64,000 bases of DNA, from NCBI RefSeq assembly GCF_014192645.1, contig NZ_JACHYE010000001.1, positions 62,001-126,000 of the forward strand, read 5' to 3'. Below, in pieces: positions 48,263 through 57,332 of the stretch; positions within the stretch are counted from its first letter, which is position 1; each line of letters begins with the position of its first letter. A model generated the notes under the pieces. The model searched no databases. It had not been told where the DNA came from and saw only the letters and a program-made list of their open reading frames with translations. The DNA is from Herbaspirillum sp. Sphag64 (GTDB taxonomy: Bacteria; Pseudomonadota; Gammaproteobacteria; Burkholderiales; Burkholderiaceae_D). A program made the position numbers and the translations under genes.

Positions 48263-49150
48263 ATGATGAAAGCAGCAATTCACAGCGTCCCCGCTATTGC
48301 CAAAAAACTGCTCCACAGCATCCTGTTGTTCTCCGTCATCCATCTCGCCCACGCAGAAAAAATCGGCGAAGGTGCCGGCGTACAGCTTGCCGATATTGCC
48401 GGCACGCCAATACAGCTGTTCACTTATCGTCCCAGTGGCTGCACGCCGAAGGCATTCTTGCTGGTGTTTCACGGCGTCGCCCGCAATGCGTCGACCTACC
48501 GTAATGCGGCGCGTCCGCTGGCAGATCGGCTGTGCATGATCGTTGCCGCGCCGCTGTTTGATCTGCAACGCTTTCCAACCTGGCGTTATCAGAAAGGTGG
48601 TCTGGCCCACAAAGGCGCGATTGAGCCCGCCGAACACTGGACGGGACAAATCGTCCCCCAACTGGCACAGTGGCTGCAACAAAATGAGGGGAATCCCGCA
48701 CTGCCCTATTTCCTGATCGGTCATTCCGGCGGCGCGCAATTTCTGAGCCGGGTCGCGGCTGTCATCCCGAATCAGGCGCAACGTATCGTAATTGCCAATC
48801 CCTCGACCTATGTCTTGCCCAGCACGGAGGAAGACCCGCCGTTTGGCCTGCATCATCTGCCCGATGCCCAGAGCCTGCTGCGCCACTATCTGGCACAGCC
48901 GGTGGTCATTTTGTTGGGACAGGAAGATCAGGGCACCAAGGAGCTCGACGAGAGTGGTGAGGCCCAAGAGCAAGGCAGTACCCGACTGGACCGGGGCGAG
49001 CAGACTTTCAGGAAAGCCCAGTCAGTCGCTAGCGCCCATGGCTGGCCTTTCAACTGGAAACTACTGGAAGTCCCGGGCACCGGACATAGCGCGACGAGCA
49101 TGTTCCGCTCGTCGCAAGCGATTGAAGCGTTGACCATACCCGCACCATGA
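48263..49150 (+). CDS. Secreted alpha/beta hydrolase
   Basis: Hydrolase of 295 residues. A signal peptide (LLHSILLFSVIHLAHA, cut at HAEK) points to export. The nucleophile elbow is GHSGG, the oxyanion region LLVFHGVARNAS, an acid candidate in LLGQEDQGTKELD and the catalytic His in PGTGHSA. Similar to PHB-depolymerase-like or poly(ethylene)-type esterases only in fold; substrate unknown. It starts 20 bases after the Crp gene, on the same strand, so co-expression is possible. ATG 48266 is an alternative. Confidence 0.75.
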   Translation: MMKAAIHSVPAIAKKLLHSILLFSVIHLAHAEKIGEGAGVQLADIAGTPIQLFTYRPSGCTPKAFLLVFHGVARNASTYRNAARPLADRLCMIVAAPLFDLQRFPTWRYQKGGLAHKGAIEPAEHWTGQIVPQLAQWLQQNEGNPALPYFLIGHSGGAQFLSRVAAVIPNQAQRIVIANPSTYVLPSTEEDPPFGLHHLPDAQSLLRHYLAQPVVILLGQEDQGTKELDESGEAQEQGSTRLDRGEQTFRKAQSVASAHGWPFNWKLLEVPGTGHSATSMFRSSQAIEALTIPAP

Positions 49151-49184
49151 GTGTGAAACAGTGACCGCGAGAAACACCAACGGC

Positions 49185-49616
49185 TCAGCGCACTACCTTG
49201 TTACGATTGACCCAGTACTCGCCAGCATCGGCAACGGTGCCAATGAATTCACGCGGGTCAGCGGCTTTCATCAGATAACCGTTGGCACCAAGTTGATAAC
49301 TGTCAACGATGTCACGCTGATCATCCGAAGATGAAAACAGTACAACCGGGATATGCGCGGTGTCGCGGGTGGTCTTGAGCATGCGCAGGAAATCATGGCC
49401 GCTCATCAACGGAAGATGCAGATCCAGCAGAATCAGTCGCGGTTGCATGTCTCTCGAAATCGGCACGCCGGGCGAAGGAAACATGAATTCGACCGCCGTT
49501 TCGGCATCGGCACACCAGGTCATACGGTCGCCGAGCTTCTTGGTATCGAGGGCAATGCGGGCCAGCTCGGCAACTTCCGGGCTGTCATCAACCAGCAGGA
49601 TGTCCACTTGTACCAT
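49185..49616 (-). CDS. Single-domain response regulator, Rcp1-like
   Basis: A lone receiver domain of 143 residues: acidic pair VDDSP near residue 10, phospho-acceptor Asp65 in ILLDLHLP, and the conserved Lys in GYLMKAAD. No output domain, so it would act by protein contact or as a phosphate relay. ATG 49616 is chosen because the region before it (TTG start) adds nothing. It lies to the left of the kinase and the LuxR-type regulator, separated by 194 bases. Confidence 0.85.
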   Translation of the reverse strand: MVQVDILLVDDSPEVAELARIALDTKKLGDRMTWCADAETAVEFMFPSPGVPISRDMQPRLILLDLHLPLMSGHDFLRMLKTTRDTAHIPVVLFSSSDDQRDIVDSYQLGANGYLMKAADPREFIGTVADAGEYWVNRNKVVR

Positions 49617-49810
49617 GTCAGATTCACTTTCTAGAGTATTCAACCGCCTTGCGACTGAGTCGATCCGAGGTGACCGACGCAGTCAGAAGTGTGAATCATT
49701 ATGGCATAGCGTCACGTTGATTTAATCAGGATATTCCTTAATTTTGCCAGAGTGACAAGCTCCATTTCAAGACAGTAAAAAGAGATGCGCTACTGCTACT
49801 TCTGCGTTAA

Positions 49811-50461
49811 CTATTTCTCCGATGTGGTCAACCCGGTGCGAATCGCATAGCGCACCAGTCCTGGAACATCGCGAATTTCCAGGCGTTCCATCAACTGCGC
49901 GCGATGAGTCTCGATGGTCTTGGCGCTGATATTGAGACGGTAGGCAATCTCCTTGGTGTTATTGCCCTCGGCGATCAGTTGCAGGATCTCTCGCTGTCGC
50001 GGCGTCAGCACTTCAACCGCACTACCATCCTGCGCGACCTTCTTCATATACAGCTCGAGTGCTTCCCGCGAGATATGGGAATCCAGATACTGTTCGCCGC
50101 GAATCACTTCGGCAATAGCCTTTTCCAGTTCATAGGCTGCCGAGTCTTTAAACAGGTAGCCGTTAGCGCCGGCGTTAATGGCCTGCATCACGTATTCCTC
50201 GCTGCCATACATCGACACCATCAGGAACTTGATGTGCGGATAATCAGCGCGCAGACGACGGACCGCCTCCAGCCCGTTCATGCCCTTCATGGCGATATCC
50301 ATGACCACGACGTCAGGCCGCAGCTGCGCCGTCATTTCAATGGCAGCATTGCCATCATCGGCCTCTCCGACCACTTCGATATCAGGCATGCTGGTGAGCA
50401 GAGAGCGAATGCCGCTACGTACCAATGCATGATCGTCCGCCAGTAAAATTCTCGTCAACAT
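49811..50461 (-). CDS. NarL/FixJ-family response regulator
   Basis: Response regulator of 216 residues. Receiver domain with LLADDHALVRSG and phospho-acceptor Asp55 in VVMDIAMKG; C-terminal LuxR helix-turn-helix with LTPRQREILQLIAEGNNTKEIAYRLNIS split here at the helix, and KTIETHRAQLMERL. A strong GGAGG lies eight bases before ATG 50461. Its start is 3 bases after the kinase stop, so the two are coupled. It is the likely output of the kinase. Confidence 0.93.
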   Translation of the reverse strand: MLTRILLADDHALVRSGIRSLLTSMPDIEVVGEADDGNAAIEMTAQLRPDVVVMDIAMKGMNGLEAVRRLRADYPHIKFLMVSMYGSEEYVMQAINAGANGYLFKDSAAYELEKAIAEVIRGEQYLDSHISREALELYMKKVAQDGSAVEVLTPRQREILQLIAEGNNTKEIAYRLNISAKTIETHRAQLMERLEIRDVPGLVRYAIRTGLTTSEK

Positions 50462-50463
50462 CG

Positions 50464-51921
50464 TCAATTCCTCCGCATCACAGGTGCTACTGGTAATTGA
50501 ACCGTTATTTCCGTACCGCGACCGGGCGCGGAACACATTTCCATGGTGCCCCCGACGAGCGCCGCACGTTCCTCCATGTTGAGCAAGCCAAAACTGATGC
50601 CAGAGACTGCGTTATTGCGTGCCAGATCAAGATCAAAACCGCGGCCGTCGTCGCGAATGCTGACGTGCAGTTGATCCTCGTGCTGCACTACCTGAACCCA
50701 GATATTGCTGGCCATGGCATGCCGCAGAATATTGGTCACCACTTCCTGCACGATCCGGAAACAGGTGTTTTCGATGTCGTGATGCATGGGCATGGGCAAG
50801 GGTGCGCTTTCGAACCAGCACTTCAGATTGGCAAGACCGGCCTTGTTTTCGACATAGGAGCGCAAGGTCGCGATCAGTCCCAGATTGTCTAGCTGTGGCG
50901 GCCGCAGATCGAGTGACAGACTGCGTACCTGCGACAACACTGCACTGACGATATCAATCCCGTTCTGCAGCGCCGGGCCATCCAGCGACCCGGTCTTCTT
51001 GATTGTTTCCAGATTGATTTTGAGCGCCGTCAGTGACTGCCCGACATCGTCATGCAAGCCACGCGCCAGATGCTGACGCTCGCGCTCCTGTACTTCAATG
51101 ACGCGACTGGCAAGAATCTGCTGACGTTGCATCGCCAGTTCCAGCTCGTTCTGTGACTGCACCCGCTCGGTGACATCAATGGCCAGACCCGCTGCCAGAA
51201 TATTGTCATCGCTGATCAGCGGAAAGCGCGTGACGTCCAGAATGCGTGGGCGATGCGCAGCGTCAATAACGGTTTCCTGAGTGTGTATCTCATGCCTGCT
51301 GAGTCGCACTTCATTATCATTGGTTTGTGCATTCTGAGCGGCACCGTTCGTCATCAGGTCCATCTCGGACATGCCGATCATTTCCGCCGGGGTCAGCCCA
51401 AAAAATGCCGACTGGGCTGGATTGACGTACAGATAGCGGGAGTCGGCATCCTTGATCCAGGCCGGCATCGGTGCTGCGTTCATGAACGCATGAAAGCGTG
51501 CCTGCATTTCGCGCAGCGCTGCCGCACTGGCGCGTTGCCTGCGCCGGACCTGAGCATCACGCAATTCACGCTCGACAGCAATTGGCAAGCGCGCCATGCT
51601 GCTCTTGAGGAAATAATCCTGGGCGCCAGCCTTCATCACCTCGACCGCTGTCTGCTCACCGATGGCGCCAGAGACAATAATGAATGGTATCTCGGCATCA
51701 TGACGCTGCAACAATGCCAATGCCTCGACACCACTGAAGCTGGGCATGGCGTAGTCAGAAATCACGATGTCCCACTGTTCCTGCAACGCCTGCTGCATCG
51801 CCTGTTCGGTATCGACGCGCAGCCAGAATGGTTCAAAGCCACCGCGCACCAGCTCGCGCAGCATCAAGGTGACATCCTCTTCCATGTCTTCAACAAACAG
51901 TACGCGTAAGGAAATACTCAT
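50464..51921 (-). CDS. Hybrid-type sensor kinase, REC-PAS-HisKA_3-HATPase
   Basis: Protein of 485 residues with a receiver domain first (Asp56 in ISDYAMPSFSG, Lys in FLKSS), then a PAS domain (about 140-260, AAPMPAWIKDADSRYLYVN), then a HisKA_3 dimerisation helix with His290 in ARGLHDDVG, and a NarX-type ATP-binding domain (VVTNILRHA, DDGRGFD, GLLNMEERA). No membrane segment, so the signal is cytoplasmic or comes from another phosphoprotein acting on Asp56. Paired with the NarL-type regulator downstream. Confidence 0.92.
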   Translation of the reverse strand: MSISLRVLFVEDMEEDVTLMLRELVRGGFEPFWLRVDTEQAMQQALQEQWDIVISDYAMPSFSGVEALALLQRHDAEIPFIIVSGAIGEQTAVEVMKAGAQDYFLKSSMARLPIAVERELRDAQVRRRQRASAAALREMQARFHAFMNAAPMPAWIKDADSRYLYVNPAQSAFFGLTPAEMIGMSEMDLMTNGAAQNAQTNDNEVRLSRHEIHTQETVIDAAHRPRILDVTRFPLISDDNILAAGLAIDVTERVQSQNELELAMQRQQILASRVIEVQERERQHLARGLHDDVGQSLTALKINLETIKKTGSLDGPALQNGIDIVSAVLSQVRSLSLDLRPPQLDNLGLIATLRSYVENKAGLANLKCWFESAPLPMPMHHDIENTCFRIVQEVVTNILRHAMASNIWVQVVQHEDQLHVSIRDDGRGFDLDLARNNAVSGISFGLLNMEERAALVGGTMEMCSAPGRGTEITVQLPVAPVMRRN

Positions 51922-52006
51922 AGTGCTCCTGATGCTCCCGCGACGTGGTCGTATCTGCCAGCATCAACCAGGATCATTGCGATAATCACGACATACTCAA
52001 CAGTAT

Positions 52007-53542
52007 TTAATCCAGATGTTTCTTGATCACGCCTGCCAGCTTGCCAAACGCGGTAGCGATCTCGTCACTGGGGACGCTGGCATAACCCAGTAGCAAACCA
52101 CAACGTGCCGATTTCGGGCTCATGTAGTAGGTTGACAATGGTCGCACAATAATGCCCCGCTGGCGTGCTTCTTCACAGATCAGTTTGTCATTGCAGTGTG
52201 GTGGCAACAACAAGGTCAGATGCAAACCCGCCTCGCCACCGGTGATGGTCAACTTGTTCCCGAAATGATGCTCGATTGCCTGGAGCAATATCTGTAGTCG
52301 CTCGGCGTACAGCACGCGCATCTTGCGTATGTGCGACGAAAAATGTCCTTCCGCCATGAAATCGGCCAAGGCAGCCTGCAAAAACACCTGCCCGCTACGG
52401 TACAACTCGGCCAACCCGGTACCGAAAGCCTCCGCCAAAGACTCTGGCACCACCAAAAAACCAATCCGCAAGCCCGGGAACATGATCTTGCTAAACGTGC
52501 CCATGTAGAGCACACGGTTGTGGATATCCATGCCCTGCAGCGACGCCAGCGGCCTTCCCCCATAACGGAACTCGCTATCGTAGTCGTCCTCGATAATCCA
52601 CACCTTATGGGTGGCGGCATACTCCAGCAACATGCGTCGGCGCGACAGACTCATCACCATGCCCAACGGATATTGATGCGAAGGCGTGGTGCAGATAAAG
52701 CGTGGCGGACGACGCAGGTTGGCCAGTCGCATGCGCATCCCCTCCTGATCCACCGGAATCGGTACCGTGTCAATGCCCAGTGAGTTCAACACGCTGCGGG
52801 TTCCCCAGTAACAGGGATCTTCGACCCAGGCTGAGTCACCATGCTCGCCCAGCAGTTTGACCACCGTATCGAGCGACTGATGGATACCGTTGGTAATCAG
52901 AATCTGGCTGGCATTGCAGTTAACCGAGCGTGCCAGCCGCAGATATTCGGCAATCTCTTCACGCAGGGCTGCGTAGCCTGCACCGGGACCATACGTCAGC
53001 ATGTCGGAGCGGTTACCGCGCCAATATTTGTTTTGCAGACGACTCCAAACCTTGTGCGGGAATTGCGTCACATCCGGCACACCCGGCATAAAGGCCCCCC
53101 ATTGCTTGTCACTGACGCCGGCCTTGCGCACCAGCATGGCACCCCGTGCCGACAGTTCCGATTTGCCAGAGGGATCTGTCAATGGCGTATTACGCTCAAT
53201 GCTTTCCGGGATTTGATCCGGTGCGGTGTCGGCCACGAAGGTACCGGCACCGGCACGGGTTTCGAGATAGCCCTCCGCCAGCAACTGCTCATAGGCGAAG
53301 GTCACTGTGTTACGCGACATACCCAGCTCGGTTGCCAGGTCGCGCGACGATGGCAGCTGCAACCCCACCGGCAAGGTCTGCGCCAGAATCGCCTCGCGGA
53401 TCAATTGATAAATCTGGCGATTCATCGGCAGTTGTTGCAGTTGCGTCAAATTGGACGAACTGGCAGCGCGCTTGCCGGTACGACTGGCCCCAGCACGGGT
53501 TACGCGCTGCAGCAAAAAATCAGAGAGGGAAGCGACGCTCAA
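52007..53542 (-). CDS. gabR: MocR/GabR-family regulator (GntR HTH fused to aminotransferase)
   Basis: Regulator of 511 residues. N-terminal GntR-type winged helix (about 38-105, LPSSRDLATELGMSRNTVTFAYEQL) joined by a linker to a class I aminotransferase-like domain that binds pyridoxal phosphate, with the lysine in GTFSKIMFPGLRIGF. GabR senses GABA through this domain and activates gabTD. Here the gene is divergent from gabT with a 103-base gap, so the same role is strongly suggested. Other MocR members, such as PdxR or TauR, look alike. Confidence 0.87.
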   Translation of the reverse strand: MSVASLSDFLLQRVTRAGASRTGKRAASSSNLTQLQQLPMNRQIYQLIREAILAQTLPVGLQLPSSRDLATELGMSRNTVTFAYEQLLAEGYLETRAGAGTFVADTAPDQIPESIERNTPLTDPSGKSELSARGAMLVRKAGVSDKQWGAFMPGVPDVTQFPHKVWSRLQNKYWRGNRSDMLTYGPGAGYAALREEIAEYLRLARSVNCNASQILITNGIHQSLDTVVKLLGEHGDSAWVEDPCYWGTRSVLNSLGIDTVPIPVDQEGMRMRLANLRRPPRFICTTPSHQYPLGMVMSLSRRRMLLEYAATHKVWIIEDDYDSEFRYGGRPLASLQGMDIHNRVLYMGTFSKIMFPGLRIGFLVVPESLAEAFGTGLAELYRSGQVFLQAALADFMAEGHFSSHIRKMRVLYAERLQILLQAIEHHFGNKLTITGGEAGLHLTLLLPPHCNDKLICEEARQRGIIVRPLSTYYMSPKSARCGLLLGYASVPSDEIATAFGKLAGVIKKHLD

Positions 53543-53566
53543 AGTGGCACCATCAAATAATTAAAA

Positions 53567-53588
53567 CTGGCTCTATATTACAAGACCA
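53567..53588. promoter_or_regulatory. Candidate MocR-type operator upstream of gabT
   Basis: In the 103-base gap, CTGG and GACCA half-elements bracket an AT-rich core, reading CTGGCTCTATATTACAAG then ACCA, similar in layout to other MocR-regulated promoters. Pattern only. Confidence 0.35.
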
Positions 53589-53645
53589 TTACAGACTTAG
53601 TATTACTCCAACATCACTTTTTTGAAGCCGCTACCGGAGCCCCTC

Positions 53646-54944
53646 ATGCCCACCAAGATTCAATACAAGAACACCGAACTGCAACAACGCAAGAATGCCG
53701 CGACACCACGCGGCGTCGGTGTCATGTGCAACTTCTATGCCGAGCGCGCCCTCAATGCCGAGCTGTGGGATGTCGAAGGTAACCGCTACATTGATTTCGC
53801 TGCCGGCATTGCCGTGCTCAACACCGGCCATCGCCATCCACGCCTGATGGAAGCTGTACGCGCCCAGCTGGATCGCTTTACGCATACTGCTTATCAAATC
53901 GTGCCCTACGCCAGCTATGTCGAACTCGCAGAGCGCATCAACGCTGTCACGCCAGGTACTCATGCCAAGAAGACAGCACTGTTCTCCACCGGCGCCGAAG
54001 CAGTGGAAAACGCCATCAAGATCGCCCGTGCAGCCACTGGTCGCTCAGCAGTGATCGCGTTTTCTGGCGCATTCCACGGCCGTACCATGATGGGCATGGC
54101 ACTCACCGGCAAAGTGGCACCTTACAAGCTCGGCTTTGGCCCGTTCCCGGGCGAGGTCTATCACGTTCCCTTCCCTTCGGCACTGCACGGCATCAGCACT
54201 GCGGATTCGCTAGCGGCGATTCACAGCCTGTTCAAGAGTGACGTCGAGGCAAAACGCGTTGCCGCCATCATCATCGAGCCAGTACAGGGCGAAGGCGGCT
54301 TCTATGCAGCGCCACCAGAATTGATGCGCGGCTTGCGTGAACTCTGTGATGAGCACGGCATTGTGCTGATCGCCGACGAAGTACAAAGCGGCTTCGCACG
54401 CACTGGCAAGCTATTTGCTATGGAACACTACGATGTACAGGCTGACCTCATCACCATGGCCAAGAGTCTGGCCGGTGGCTTGCCACTGGCTGCTGTCTGC
54501 GGTCGCGCCGACCTGATGGATGCGCCGGCACCGGGCGGTCTCGGTGGCACCTATGCCGGTAACCCGTTGGCAGTGGCTTCAGCATTGGCAGTGCTGGACG
54601 TGATTGCCGAAGAAGGCCTGGTCACACGTGGTGCACGTCTCGGACAAAAACTGCGCGAGCAATTGCAGGAATTGCAAAGCGCGGTTCCAGCCATCGGCGA
54701 AGTCCGTGGTCTGGGCGCGATGATCGCCGTCGAATTCGTGCAACCCGGCAGTGACCATCCCGATGCCGAATTCACCAAGCGGGTGCAAGCCAACGCACTG
54801 CAACATGGACTACTGTTGCTGACCTGCGGCAGCTATGGCAATGTCATCCGTTTTCTGTTCCCGCTGACGATCCCGGACTCAGTCATGGACGAGGCCCTGC
54901 ACATCTTGCGCAAGGCTGTGCTGAACGCTGGACAGAACGCCTGA
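53646..54944 (+). CDS. gabT: 4-aminobutyrate aminotransferase
   Basis: PLP enzyme of 432 residues that transfers the amino group of GABA (or a similar omega-amino acid) to 2-oxoglutarate, giving succinate semialdehyde. Seen: IDFAAGIAVLNTGHRHP, STGAEAVENAIKIARA, FSGAFHGRTMMGMALTG, IADEVQSGFARTG and the PLP lysine Lys273 in MAKSLAGGLP. Start 53646 has GGAG six to seven bases before it; the earlier TTG is less likely. First gene of the run gabT, four ABC genes, gabD. Confidence 0.95.
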   Translation: MPTKIQYKNTELQQRKNAATPRGVGVMCNFYAERALNAELWDVEGNRYIDFAAGIAVLNTGHRHPRLMEAVRAQLDRFTHTAYQIVPYASYVELAERINAVTPGTHAKKTALFSTGAEAVENAIKIARAATGRSAVIAFSGAFHGRTMMGMALTGKVAPYKLGFGPFPGEVYHVPFPSALHGISTADSLAAIHSLFKSDVEAKRVAAIIIEPVQGEGGFYAAPPELMRGLRELCDEHGIVLIADEVQSGFARTGKLFAMEHYDVQADLITMAKSLAGGLPLAAVCGRADLMDAPAPGGLGGTYAGNPLAVASALAVLDVIAEEGLVTRGARLGQKLREQLQELQSAVPAIGEVRGLGAMIAVEFVQPGSDHPDAEFTKRVQANALQHGLLLLTCGSYGNVIRFLFPLTIPDSVMDEALHILRKAVLNAGQNA

Positions 54945-54985
54945 ACACTGATTAACCCGCAACTGATTTCACAAAGAGAATCCGC

Positions 54986-56113
54986 ATGATGATGAACGCC
55001 GCCAGCAAGTTGGAGACCAGTGGCCAAGCCGCTGCCGCACAGACACTCGTGCAGTTCTGCGGCGTCAGGAAGACTTACGATGGCGAAAACCTGATCGTCA
55101 AACATCTCGATCTGGAGATTCGTCGCGGTGAATTTCTGACCCTGCTGGGGCCATCCGGCTCAGGCAAAACCACCTGTCTAATGATGCTGGCTGGTTTTGA
55201 ATTTCCGACCAGCGGCGAAATTCGCCTCGATGGACAGTTGCTCAACCGGGTGCCACCACACAAGCGCAATATCGGCATGGTGTTTCAGAACTATGCGCTG
55301 TTCCCGCACATGACCATTGCGCAGAACGTGGCCTACCCCCTGAGCGTGCGCAAGATGGATAGCAGCACCCGTGCCGCCAAGGTCAAGCAGGCGCTCGACA
55401 TGGTCCAGATGGGCAAGTTTGGCGACCGCTATCCGACCCAGTTGTCGGGCGGACAGCAACAACGTGTGGCACTGGCGCGCACATTGGTATTCGATCCGCA
55501 ACTGGTCCTCATGGATGAACCACTGGGAGCGCTCGACAAGCAGTTGCGCGAACATATGCAGCTTGAGCTCAAGGCCTTGCATCGTCGACTCGGCGTGACC
55601 TTTGTCTATGTCACGCACGATCAGGGTGAGGCCTTGACCATGTCGGACCGCGTTGCCGTCTTTGATCAAGGCGAAATCCAGCAACTGGCACCGGTCGCAG
55701 AACTCTACGAATACCCACAAAACCAGTTTGTTGCCTGCTTCATCGGCGACAACAACCGTTTCAAGGCCAGCGTCGAGTCGGTCGAGGGCGATGCCTGTCA
55801 ATTGCGCCTGCCCGATGGCAGTGCACTGATCGGTCTCAATGTGCACCATGCCAAGCCAGGACAGGTCGTCACCGCCTGTATCCGGCCTGAACGAATCGGT
55901 CTGCTGACCACACCACAGGAAGACAATCTGCTTAGCGCCAAAGTTACCGGCCTGATCTACTTTGGCGACCATGTGCGGGTGCGATGCAGCGTCAGCCATC
56001 AGGAAGACTGCTTCGTCAAACTGTCGCTGAGTGATCCGGCACTGGCCAGCCTGAGCGAAGGCAGTCAGGTCTACCTGCAATTGACTGCCCGGCAATTACG
56101 CGTTTTTCTGTAA
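54986..56113 (+). CDS. Polyamine/GABA-type ABC transporter ATPase (PotA-like)
   Basis: Cytoplasmic ATPase of 375 residues. Walker [15 protein letters not shown], signature [15 protein letters not shown], Walker [27 protein letters not shown] switch, and a C-terminal OB-fold regulatory region (about 250-375). PotA/PotG-like. It opens the transporter block 41 bases after gabT and probably energises uptake of the compound that gabT uses. Confidence 0.9.
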   Translation: MMMNAASKLETSGQAAAAQTLVQFCGVRKTYDGENLIVKHLDLEIRRGEFLTLLGPSGSGKTTCLMMLAGFEFPTSGEIRLDGQLLNRVPPHKRNIGMVFQNYALFPHMTIAQNVAYPLSVRKMDSSTRAAKVKQALDMVQMGKFGDRYPTQLSGGQQQRVALARTLVFDPQLVLMDEPLGALDKQLREHMQLELKALHRRLGVTFVYVTHDQGEALTMSDRVAVFDQGEIQQLAPVAELYEYPQNQFVACFIGDNNRFKASVESVEGDACQLRLPDGSALIGLNVHHAKPGQVVTACIRPERIGLLTTPQEDNLLSAKVTGLIYFGDHVRVRCSVSHQEDCFVKLSLSDPALASLSEGSQVYLQLTARQLRVFL

Positions 56114-56166
56114 CCGTTTTCTATACACGTTTTTTCCACCCACCATCATTACGACAAAGAGGAACC

Positions 56167-57213
56167 ATGAAACCCTATGCTCTCGCGCTGCTGTCCCCTA
56201 TTGCATTGAGTCTGTTGTGCGCCACCGGTATCAGCCATGCAGCTGATCTGACCGTGGTCAATTTTGGTGGTGCCAATGCCAATGCGCAAAAGGTCGCCTA
56301 CATTGAACCGTTCCAGAAGGCCACCGGCAACAAGATCACCACGGTCGAATTCAACGGTGAACTGGCCAAGGTCAAAGCCATGGTTGAAGCCAAGAAAGTG
56401 ATTTGGGATGTGGTCGAAATCGATGGTGGCGATCTTGCCCGCGCCTGTGATGACGGGCTCATCGAAAAGCTCGATCTGCTCAACACCATCAAAAAAGACG
56501 ACTACCTGCCAGAAGCCATCAACAATGAATGCGGCATGGGTGCCTTCGTCTGGTCCACTGCCATGGCCTACGATGCTGACAAGCTCAAAACACCGCCGCA
56601 AAACTGGGTCGACTTCTGGGATACTAAGAAATATCCTGGCAAGCGTGGCATGAAGAAGAGCGCTGAATTCACGCTCGAATTCGCCCTCATGGCCGATGGC
56701 GTACCAACCAAGGATGTCTACAAGGTACTGAGCACCAAGGCAGGCGTAGATCGCGCGTTCAAGAAGCTGGACCAGCTTAAGCCAAATATCCAGTGGTGGG
56801 ATGCCGGTGCCTTGCCAGCGCAATATCTGGTAGCAGGTGACGTTGTCATGGCAGCCGCCTACAACGGCCGTATCGATGCCGCACAGCGTGAAGGCAAGAA
56901 CCTCAAGGTGGTCTGGGCTGGCAGTATTTACACGCTGGATTACTGGGTCATTCCTAAGGGTTCGCCAAACAAGGCACAAGCTGAGAAATTCATCAGCTAT
57001 GCCACCGACGCCAACAACCAGAAGGTCTATGCCAACAACATCGCCTACGGTCCGGTCAACAAGAACACCCTCAAGCTGCTCGATGCCAAGACCCTCGGCA
57101 ACCTGCCAACTTCGACCGCCAATGCACGTGACGCGGTTCAGCTGAGCCAGCAGTTCTGGACTGACCACGGTGAAGAACTGGAGCAACGCTTCGCCGCCTG
57201 GATTGCGAAGTAA
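56167..57213 (+). CDS. Polyamine/GABA-type periplasmic binding protein (PotD/PotF-like)
   Basis: Binding protein of 348 residues with a signal peptide (cut near SHAAD). The mature part has LTVVNFGGANANAQKVAYIEPFQKATG, split at A, and WDVVEIDGGDLARACDDGLIEKLD, IQWWDAGALPAQYLVAGDVVMAAAYNGR, a PotD-class fold. Its context with gabT and gabD makes GABA or putrescine the likely ligand; related binding proteins take GABA in plant-associated bacteria. Followed by a 15-pair hairpin. Confidence 0.88.
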   Translation: MKPYALALLSPIALSLLCATGISHAADLTVVNFGGANANAQKVAYIEPFQKATGNKITTVEFNGELAKVKAMVEAKKVIWDVVEIDGGDLARACDDGLIEKLDLLNTIKKDDYLPEAINNECGMGAFVWSTAMAYDADKLKTPPQNWVDFWDTKKYPGKRGMKKSAEFTLEFALMADGVPTKDVYKVLSTKAGVDRAFKKLDQLKPNIQWWDAGALPAQYLVAGDVVMAAAYNGRIDAAQREGKNLKVVWAGSIYTLDYWVIPKGSPNKAQAEKFISYATDANNQKVYANNIAYGPVNKNTLKLLDAKTLGNLPTSTANARDAVQLSQQFWTDHGEELEQRFAAWIAK

Positions 57214-57246
57214 ATTGGCAGTAACTTAAGTAAGTTATGCACCATC

Positions 57247-57287
57247 CGGCTGCCTGCGGATTACGTTAGATCATCCGCAGGCAGCCG
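57247..57287 (+). promoter_or_regulatory. Strong hairpin between binding protein and permease
   Basis: Perfect 15-base arms (CGGCTGCCTGCGGAT and its inverse) with an 11-base loop, 34 bases after the binding-protein stop. No T-run follows. It probably protects the upstream message from 3' decay or lowers read-through to the permeases. Confidence 0.7.
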
Positions 57288-57332
57288 TACACGCTGTACC
57301 TGCATCAAGAATCACAACGAGACGGACCACCG

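Noticed and set aside
56149-57186. Minus-strand frame of 345 codons opposite the GABA binding protein
   Set aside because: Antisense shadow; no family features and the plus-strand gene has a signal peptide and operon context.
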